Shown: positions 58,388 through 64,000 of the stretch, one piece after another
How the letters are laid out: every line of letters starts with the position of its first letter
How positions within the stretch are numbered: position 1 is the stretch's first letter
DNA from: Kutzneria sp. CA-103260
GTDB taxonomy: Bacteria > Actinomycetota > Actinomycetes > Mycobacteriales > Pseudonocardiaceae
Length of the DNA: 64,000 bases
NCBI RefSeq assembly: GCF_018263855.1
Contig: NZ_CP073318.1
Span: 620,001 to 684,000, forward strand
Reading direction: 5' to 3'
Notes under the pieces: model-generated
Database searches by the model: none
What the model saw: only the letters and a program-made list of their open reading frames with translations
Told to the model about the DNA's origin: nothing
Translations under genes and position numbers: made by a program

Positions 58388-59818
58388 CTACCGGGCCGCG
58401 GCCGCCTTGAGCAACAGATTCAACTCGTCCACCAAATACGTCGCGAGGGTGTCGATGTCCGGCACCAGCTCCCGGCAGGCCACCAGCCCGAAGTGCAGCT
58501 CGCCGAGGTAGCCGACCAAAGTGATGTTCAGGCCCTGCCCGTCCAGGATCACCGACATCGGGTACTGGGCCAGCATTCGCGCCCCGGCCAGGTACACCGG
58601 CACATTCGGCCCGGGCACGTTGGAGATGCAAATGTTGAACGGCGGCAGGCGGTGCATCATGCCGGTGGCGAAGGCGACCCGGGCCACGCGGGCGGTCAGC
58701 GCCGGCGGCGCGAAGTCGGAGATGTCGTCGACCAGGCCCTGCGGGATGGTCGCCTGCTGGGCCTTGGCGATCTTGGTCGCCTCGTGCACCACGGCCAGCC
58801 GCTGCTCAGGGTCGTCCAGGTGGGTGGGCAGCGCGGCCAGCATCGCCGACACCCGGTTGCCCATCGCGCCCTTGGCCGCCTGGTCGCGCACCGACACCGG
58901 GATCATCGCGTTCAGCGGGCTGGCCGGCAACGCGTCGTGGTCGGACAGCCAGTGCCGCAGCGCCCCCGCGCACATCCCCATCACCACGTCGTTGACCGAC
59001 GTGCCGAAGGCGTTCTTCACCGTCTTCACGTCCGCCAGGCTCACGCTGCGGAACGCCACCCGGCGGTGCGGGGTGATCTTCTTGTTGAACGGCGTGCTCG
59101 GCGCGATGCCCAGCGTCGTCGGGATGACGCTGCCGTCGCCGCGGTTGAGGCCCAGCATCTCGCCGACCAGCGGGCTGACCAGCGGGGCCAGCGTCGGCAC
59201 CTTGCGCACGAACTCGCCGGCCAACTGCACGGTCTGCACCGGCCGCCACGCCAGCCGGGCCGCCGCCCGGGCCACCAGGGCCAGCGGGTTGGGCGGCTTG
59301 GCCGGCACGAACTCCTTGGCCGGCGGCAGTTTCCGGCCCTCCGGCTTCAGGTCCAGCAGCACGGTCAGCAGTTCGGCGCCGGACACGCCGTCGATCGCCG
59401 CGTGGTGCACCTTGGTGTAGACCGCGACCAGCCCGTCGGCCAGGCCGGTGATCAGGTAGGTCTCCCACAGCGGCCGGCGGCGGTCCAGCGGCCGGGCGTG
59501 CAGGCGGGCCAGCTGCTCGGTGAGCTGGGCCTGCGATCCCGGGCTGGGCAGTGCCACCTCGCGGATGTGGTACTCGATGTCGAACTCGGGATCGTCCACC
59601 CAGTACGGCTGGTCCAGCCCCAGCGGCACCTCCAGCAGCTTGCGCCGCATCACCGGCACCAGCGGCAGCCGTTGGCCCAGCACCTCGGTGAGCAGCGCCA
59701 AATCCAGCGGTCGGGGTGCGTCGCTCGGGTCGAGCAGGCAGACCCCGCCGACGTGGCCGGTGGAATTGGTGGTCTCCAGGGCGAGGAACGCGGCGTCCAG
59801 TCCGGTGAGTTGCTGCAT
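58388..59818 (-). CDS. Wax ester synthase/diacylglycerol acyltransferase (WS/DGAT)
   Basis: 476 residues, the family's usual length. The catalytic motif HHAAIDG is near residue 134-140, SVNDVVMG near the middle, and SNVPGPNVPVYL in the C-terminal half. It makes wax esters or triacylglycerol from acyl-CoA at the inner membrane. The start at MQQLTGLDAAF is the conserved family N-terminus. It is last of a three-gene unit after two alpha/beta hydrolases. The minus-strand DNA just past the stop is G-run rich. Confidence 0.93.
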   Translation of the reverse strand: MQQLTGLDAAFLALETTNSTGHVGGVCLLDPSDAPRPLDLALLTEVLGQRLPLVPVMRRKLLEVPLGLDQPYWVDDPEFDIEYHIREVALPSPGSQAQLTEQLARLHARPLDRRRPLWETYLITGLADGLVAVYTKVHHAAIDGVSGAELLTVLLDLKPEGRKLPPAKEFVPAKPPNPLALVARAAARLAWRPVQTVQLAGEFVRKVPTLAPLVSPLVGEMLGLNRGDGSVIPTTLGIAPSTPFNKKITPHRRVAFRSVSLADVKTVKNAFGTSVNDVVMGMCAGALRHWLSDHDALPASPLNAMIPVSVRDQAAKGAMGNRVSAMLAALPTHLDDPEQRLAVVHEATKIAKAQQATIPQGLVDDISDFAPPALTARVARVAFATGMMHRLPPFNICISNVPGPNVPVYLAGARMLAQYPMSVILDGQGLNITLVGYLGELHFGLVACRELVPDIDTLATYLVDELNLLLKAAAAR

Positions 59819-59826
59819 GGCGCCCT

Positions 59827-60762
59827 TCACTTTCCGGCAGTGGTGGTGGTGCGTGCGAGCCAGTTCGACACGGCGTCGATCACTACCGCGGGGGTCTCCA
59901 GCTGGGGCGTGTGGCCGACGCCGGGCAGGAACAGCGAGTCCCACTTCGGATTGGCGGCCGCGACCCGGCGGGCGGCGGCGATCGGCACCAGCCGGTCCTC
60001 GGTGCCGCTGATCAGCAGCACCGGCGCGGCGATACCGGCCATGATCTGCCGGTAGCGGTCCGCCCGGGCCAGGAACCGCAGCAGCGAACGGGTCGCGCCG
60101 AGGAACGACTCCTCCTTGCGCGGAATCTCGCGGCGCTGGTCGGCCATCGCCACCGACGCCTCGGTCAGCTGCGGATCGGCCCGGCGTGGGTCGGCGAGCA
60201 CCAGATTGTGCATGCGGTGCACCAGTTGTCGTGACGACAGCCGCGACTGCATCAGGCGCATGGACAGCTCGCCGAGACCGGGCATCAGATACGTGGAGAA
60301 CATCGCCGCGACCCGCAGGTCCGGGCGGACATTGGTCGGCGGCAGCGCCGGGTCGAGCAGCACCAGGCCGGCGACGGTCTCCGGGTTGTTGTGCGTTTGC
60401 AGCACGGAGATCACGCCGCCCATCGAATTGCCGACCAGCACGGCCGGCGAGCCGACGACCTCGTTGACGAAGTTGTTGACCAGGCGCACGTTGGCCCGGA
60501 TCGACGTGCTGCGCGGTGCGCCGGGGGTGAGTCCGAAGCCTCGCAGGTCGAGGGCGACCGCGCGGCGGCCCTGGGCCAGCGCCCTGCCGATCAGCGACCA
60601 GTTCAGGTGCGAGCCGCCGAGCCCGTGCACGAAGACGATCGGTGGGCCGTCGCCTGCACCGCCGAAGTCGATCCAGTGCACCGGGCCGTCGAGGTCGGTG
60701 ATCCAGCCGCGCGCGCCCCACGGTTCGGCGAAGTTCCACGGGGCCGGTTCGGCCGCGCTCAC
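59827..60762 (-). CDS. Alpha/beta-fold hydrolase
   Basis: 311 residues. VHGLGG is the oxyanion region, GNSMGG the nucleophile elbow with catalytic Ser, ISGTEDRLVP supplies Asp, and GVGHTPQLE supplies His. It lies between an esterase gene (GTGA overlap) and the WS/DGAT gene (eight-base gap). Likely acts on lipid esters as part of storage-lipid turnover; this is inferred from context. Confidence 0.88.
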   Translation of the reverse strand: MSAAEPAPWNFAEPWGARGWITDLDGPVHWIDFGGAGDGPPIVFVHGLGGSHLNWSLIGRALAQGRRAVALDLRGFGLTPGAPRSTSIRANVRLVNNFVNEVVGSPAVLVGNSMGGVISVLQTHNNPETVAGLVLLDPALPPTNVRPDLRVAAMFSTYLMPGLGELSMRLMQSRLSSRQLVHRMHNLVLADPRRADPQLTEASVAMADQRREIPRKEESFLGATRSLLRFLARADRYRQIMAGIAAPVLLISGTEDRLVPIAAARRVAAANPKWDSLFLPGVGHTPQLETPAVVIDAVSNWLARTTTTAGK

Positions 60763-61538
60763 GCCGCCGCCGCCGGGTAGAAGGCCCGGGACCAGCCGGT
60801 CGCGCGGAACGGCCGCCAGCTGCCGGCCGGTTGGGCGAGGCGGTCGGCGATGACCCACAGCGTGGCCGGATCCACGCCGAAGCCCAGGTGACCGCAGGTG
60901 ACCTCGACGTTCTCCCGGTCCGCCGCCGGCTCCTGCACACAGGCCCGCCAGTCGACGATGCCGTCGGAACGGGAGTACAGCGCCGTGGACGGCACCGGGA
61001 TCGGCCGCCCGAGCTGGTCGCGCTTGGGCACCCGGTCGGCGTGCGCGTGCCGCCGGGCCCCGCGCCGGAAGGCGTACTCGGCCCGGCTCTGCCTGGGGTC
61101 GACCAGCGCGAACGGACTGCCCATGGTGATCACCTGGCGGACCAGGTCCGGGTGGTCGCGGGCCAGCTCACGGGCGTAGATGCCGCCGAGGCTCCAGCCG
61201 ATGAGCGAGACCGGGCCGCCAGTCGCGGCGGCCAGGTCCCGCAGCAGCACCGGCAGGCCGTCCAGCACCGCGTCGGTCGGCCCGATGTTGCGGCCGAGGC
61301 CCCAGCCCCGCGTCGTGTAGCCGAGACGGGAGAGGTACCAGCGCAACGCCTCGTTGCTCATGTCGTCGGCCAGCAGGCCGGGTAACAGCAACACGCCGTG
61401 GCCATCGCCCCTGGGTGCGCGGGACAGCAGCGGCGCCGCGAACGGCAGCGCGCCGAAGGTCATCGCGCCTCTGACCGGCTCGGTCAGGAACCAGTGCAGG
61501 GACGGACGGTGCGTCGTTGCACGTCGGGCACCGGACAT
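60759..61538 (-). CDS. Esterase/lipase, PGAP1-like alpha/beta hydrolase
   Basis: 259 residues. The strand VLLLPGLLADD, nucleophile GWSLGG, ALYSRSDGIVDW with the acidic residue, and VTCGHLGFG with catalytic His give a complete triad. ATG 61538 has GAGGGG upstream. Codon 52 (61383-61385) is a rare TTA. It heads the lipid operon. An 11-base tandem repeat lies 98-120 bases upstream and may be its control site. Confidence 0.88.
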   Translation of the reverse strand: MSGARRATTHRPSLHWFLTEPVRGAMTFGALPFAAPLLSRAPRGDGHGVLLLPGLLADDMSNEALRWYLSRLGYTTRGWGLGRNIGPTDAVLDGLPVLLRDLAAATGGPVSLIGWSLGGIYARELARDHPDLVRQVITMGSPFALVDPRQSRAEYAFRRGARRHAHADRVPKRDQLGRPIPVPSTALYSRSDGIVDWRACVQEPAADRENVEVTCGHLGFGVDPATLWVIADRLAQPAGSWRPFRATGWSRAFYPAAAA

Positions 61539-61635
61539 GGCTGCCCCTCTCGTCTCGGCGGGGCGTTTCACCGTTGTTCACATTGCGTTATCTCCGCATG
61601 GTAGGAAGCCCGCCCTGCTGGAGGCAATGAGCCCA

Positions 61636-61658
61636 GGGATCTTCGGGGGATCTTCGGG
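61636..61658. promoter_or_regulatory. 11-bp tandem repeat upstream of the lipid operon
   Basis: GGGATCTTCGG occurs twice in tandem (61636-61646 and 61647-61657), followed by a further G. The period of 11 equals one helical turn, as in PhoP-type or SARP-type direct-repeat sites. It lies between the malQ stop and the esterase start and could also be chance. Confidence 0.4.
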
Positions 61659-61669
61659 CAGATGTGCCG

Positions 61670-63562
61670 TCACCGATCACGCATGGTGCTCACGGCGCGT
61701 GACACTCGCGGGTCGGCCATGAACGCCGCCAGGTCGACCGGGAACGGGATGCGCCAGTTCGGGTACTCGTTGATGGTGCCGGGCAGGTTGGGCTGGCGGG
61801 TCTCGCCGATCACGTCGTACGGGGAGGCCAGCACCAGGCGGCACGGGGTGGCGGCCAGCAGGGCGTGCATCGCGACGATCACGTCCTCCTCGGCGGCGCT
61901 CTCGTCCAGGCCGAGAACCCCCAGCAGCTCCCGGCGTTCCCGGGCGGCGCCGGCGTATTCGGCGTCCACGTCGCCGGCGAGCACCCCCAGCTCGGCCCGG
62001 ACCCGGACGTGCTCGCTGCGCAGGAAGCCGGCCGCCGTCGGCAGGTCGTGGGTGCTGATGCTGGCCGTCGCCTCCTGCGGCCAGTCCTGCTGTGGCAGCA
62101 GGTTCCCGTCCTCGTCCCGCTCGAACCACAGCACAGCCGAGGACAGCATGTTGTTGGCGTGCAAGGTTTCCGTGACGACCGGCTCGACCGTGCCCAGGTC
62201 CTCGCCGATCACCGCCGCGCCGGCGCGGTGGGCCTCCAGGGCCAGGATGCCGGTCATCGCGTCGGCGTCGTAGCGGACGTACGTGCCGCGGCGGGCGTCG
62301 CCGCCGGGGATCCACCACAGCCGCCACAGGCCGGCGATGTGGTCGATGCGCAGGCCCTGCGAGTGCCGGAACACCGCCCGGAGCAGGTCCCGGTACGGCT
62401 GGTAGCCGGCCTCGGCCAGCTTGCGGGGGTGCCAGGGCGGCAGCGACCAGTTCTGGCCCTGCTGGTTGAACGCGTCCGGCGGGGCGCCGACCGTCACGCC
62501 GGTGGCGAGCACGTCCTGCAGCGCCCAGGCGTCCGCGCCGCCCGGGTCCACGCCCACCGGCAGGTCGTGCACGATGCCGATCGCCATGCCTTCCGCCGCC
62601 TGGCGGGCCGTCTCCAACTGCTGGTCGCACAGTTCCTGGAGCCAGGCGTGGAAACCGACGCGCTCCGGGTCGGCCTGGGCCTGGACCGCCGGGCTGTCCG
62701 GATGCCGCAGCTCCTCGGGCCATTCCCGGTAGTCCGCGCCGTGCACCTCGGCCAGGGCGCAGTAGACCGCGAAGTCGTCGCCCACGCCGGTCTGGGCCGG
62801 CTTCAGCAGTTCCAGGGCCTTGATCTTGGCGTCCCAGACCTGGTCGTAGTCGATCAGCTCCGGCTCGCGATCCGGCCTGAGCGCGTCCACGGCCGCCTTG
62901 GTGGCGTCGTCGGCCTGCTGGTACTCGGTCGTGTCGGTGACGCGGAGATAGATCGGGTTGGTGTGCCGGCGGCTGGAGGGGGAGTAGGGGGAGGGCTGAA
63001 TCGGGTGCACCGGGGCCACCGCGTGCATCGGGTTCAGCAGCACCACGCCGGCGCCGTTCTCCCTCGACCAGGTGACGAAGTCGCCGAGGTCCCGGAGGTC
63101 GCCAACGCCCCACGAGCCCTTGGCGTGCATCGCGTACAGCTGGAGCATCCAGCCCCAGGTCCGGGGCGGCTCGGGCAGGCTCTTCGGCGCGATCACCAGC
63201 GTGATCTCACGGTTTCCACTGGTCAGCGTGTGCCAGCCGAGGGGGAGATCGCCGGGGATGCGGTCGCCGATCTCGACGGTGTCGCCGGCCTCGGTCCGCA
63301 CCACAGCCCCCTTCCCAGCGTTGGCGGGGGCCGGGAGCCGCCGGGTCTCACCCTCGCGCAGCACGATGGTCGGGGGCAGGTCGTCCGCCGTGACCTGGGC
63401 CAACGCCTCGCTGATGGCGTCCGGCCCGCTCGCGTCCACGCCGAGCTTGGCCAGCACCTCCACCACGACGTCGGCGTCCACCTCGATCCGGCGGCGCTCG
63501 CTGCCCTCGTACCAGGTGGCCACCCCGTGGGCCTCGGCCAGCTTCACCAGCTGATCATCCAT
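61670..63562 (-). CDS. malQ: 4-alpha-glucanotransferase (amylomaltase)
   Basis: 630 residues of GH77. It has the long actinobacterial N-terminal extension, then WGMLQLYAMHAKGSWGVGD-like entry (WGWMLQLYAMHAKGSW), GLRIDHIAGL with the nucleophile Asp, VIGEDLGTVEP with the acid/base Glu, and ISTHDLPTAAGF with the stabilising Asp. It transfers maltodextrin units during glycogen and maltose metabolism. ATG 63562 is used; ATG 63571 is in frame and neither has a strong ribosome site. It is 19 bases after the DoxX stop, so probably co-transcribed with it. Confidence 0.95.
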   Translation of the reverse strand: MDDQLVKLAEAHGVATWYEGSERRRIEVDADVVVEVLAKLGVDASGPDAISEALAQVTADDLPPTIVLREGETRRLPAPANAGKGAVVRTEAGDTVEIGDRIPGDLPLGWHTLTSGNREITLVIAPKSLPEPPRTWGWMLQLYAMHAKGSWGVGDLRDLGDFVTWSRENGAGVVLLNPMHAVAPVHPIQPSPYSPSSRRHTNPIYLRVTDTTEYQQADDATKAAVDALRPDREPELIDYDQVWDAKIKALELLKPAQTGVGDDFAVYCALAEVHGADYREWPEELRHPDSPAVQAQADPERVGFHAWLQELCDQQLETARQAAEGMAIGIVHDLPVGVDPGGADAWALQDVLATGVTVGAPPDAFNQQGQNWSLPPWHPRKLAEAGYQPYRDLLRAVFRHSQGLRIDHIAGLWRLWWIPGGDARRGTYVRYDADAMTGILALEAHRAGAAVIGEDLGTVEPVVTETLHANNMLSSAVLWFERDEDGNLLPQQDWPQEATASISTHDLPTAAGFLRSEHVRVRAELGVLAGDVDAEYAGAARERRELLGVLGLDESAAEEDVIVAMHALLAATPCRLVLASPYDVIGETRQPNLPGTINEYPNWRIPFPVDLAAFMADPRVSRAVSTMRDR

Positions 63563-63581
63563 GGGGCCCATTCTGGCCGGA

Positions 63582-64000
63582 TCAGAACAGGGAGCCCACC
63601 GCCGCCGCCCCGCCGGCCGCCAGCACCAGGCCACCGACCGCGAAACCCAGGGGCTTGCGCCGCCAGGCCGTGTGCCGGTCCAGCGCGTACCAGCCCGGGC
63701 CGGTCAGCAGCAGCGCGAAGGCCATCACCGCCAGGACCAGCTCCAGCTCGTAGCCCTCGCCCGAACTGAACCCACCGGTCCACTTCGCCTTCACCGCGCT
63801 GATGCCCACCCCCAGCAGGCCGGCCGCGGCCAGCGGCGTGAACAGGCCCAGCACCATCAGCACCGACCCGGCCACCTCGGTGATCCCGGTCAGCCAGGTC
63901 AGGAACTCGATGTTGCGGCTGAACCCGTACCCCTGCAGCAGCGTGCCGAACTTCGCCATGCCCGGGCCGCCGAACAGGCCGAACACCTGCATCAGCCCGT
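63582..64000 (-). CDS. DoxX-family membrane protein, N-terminus cut by the window end
   Basis: At least 139 residues. The visible start continues the family motif as GLMQVFGLFGGPG, which normally follows an HG near residue 20, so a short N-terminal piece lies beyond base 64000. Four hydrophobic helices are seen, and the C-terminus has a further helix (GFAVGGLVLAAGGAAAVGSLF). DoxX-like proteins act in redox or quinone-linked membrane complexes; the role here is unknown. Confidence 0.88.
   Translation of the reverse strand, partial: GLMQVFGLFGGPGMAKFGTLLQGYGFSRNIEFLTWLTGITEVAGSVLMVLGLFTPLAAAGLLGVGISAVKAKWTGGFSSGEGYELELVLAVMAFALLLTGPGWYALDRHTAWRRKPLGFAVGGLVLAAGGAAAVGSLF

Noticed and set aside
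58388..60940. Apparent 850-aa fusion of hydrolase and WS/DGAT
   Set aside because: The upstream part is a different frame of the hydrolase gene; WS/DGAT has its conserved N-terminus at 59818 and the hydrolase has its own frame ending at 59827.
61865..63769. 634-aa plus-strand frame over malQ
   Set aside because: Shadow frame; the minus strand has intact GH77 motifs.
1..64000. CRISPR array, transposase or integrase
   Set aside because: No regularly spaced direct repeats and no DDE or tyrosine/serine recombinase motifs were seen.

Overview
This window is about 70% GC with dense, overlapping actinomycete-type genes. Several features point to a Pseudonocardiales-like actinomycete (inference; no rRNA or marker gene is present to place the genus). 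They are a mycothiol-type DinB/maleylpyruvate-isomerase fold protein, an F420-type oxidoreductase, a SigK/RskA-like pair with a fasciclin lipoprotein, a WS/DGAT acyltransferase, an HbhA-like protein beside an XRE regulator, and a 13E12/DUF222 HNH element. I see no rRNA, no convincing tRNA, no CRISPR array and no recognisable transposase.

Layout. 1-10.6 kb: the 3' part of a giant repeat protein with a C-terminal 'lonely Cys'-like region, a small type VII secretion-associated protein, and a 725-aa partner whose C-terminus looks like a catalytically dead ADP-ribosyltransferase. 10.6-19.8 kb: a protein O-mannosyltransferase, an aldo/keto reductase with a two-site palindromic operator, a CHASE3-type histidine kinase with two response regulators (one a SpoIIE phosphatase), and two adjacent genes of unknown role that share an unusual G/S/N-rich motif. 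19.8-24.4 kb: trpF, a VOC protein, an MFS/YjbR pair and a WYL regulator with its probable operator. 24.4-28.4 kb: a membrane molybdo-oxidoreductase, a fasciclin lipoprotein, and an ECF sigma factor with its zinc anti-sigma factor. 28.4-33.9 kb: a secreted GH32 fructanase, an orphan FkbH-type HAD enzyme, an aldehyde dehydrogenase with tandem operators, and a Crp/Fnr regulator with a palindrome across its start codon.

34-45.5 kb: a divergent pair made of a Sa_NUDIX-like protein and an unrecognised protein; a minus-strand run of SDR, VOC, QueA-like, truncated SRPBCC-epimerase and STAS genes; a GAF kinase with a NarL-type regulator; and assorted enzymes, an exporter and regulators. 45.5-49.4 kb: a two-gene unit encoding a fused GT4-GT2 glycosyltransferase and a HemN-like radical SAM enzyme, the best candidate here for an undescribed pathway. 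49.4-54.7 kb: LtrA, then a four-gene sugar operon (Gfo/Idh/MocA, DUF993, TIM-barrel isomerase, LacI) with an operator upstream. 54.8-58.4 kb: an HbhA-like/XRE pair, a 13E12-like HNH element with a large nested palindrome, and a methyltransferase, with visibly lower GC in places. 58.4-64 kb: a lipid operon (esterase, hydrolase, WS/DGAT), malQ, and a DoxX gene cut by the window edge.

Recurring DNA-level signals: two copies of a nested palindromic repeat (10.6 and 49.5 kb), several gene-specific operators, an over-represented GTCCYTTGTGGAC word inside coding regions, and at least four genes with a rare TTA codon. Function calls come from reading the translations and recalling family motifs; no database search was run.
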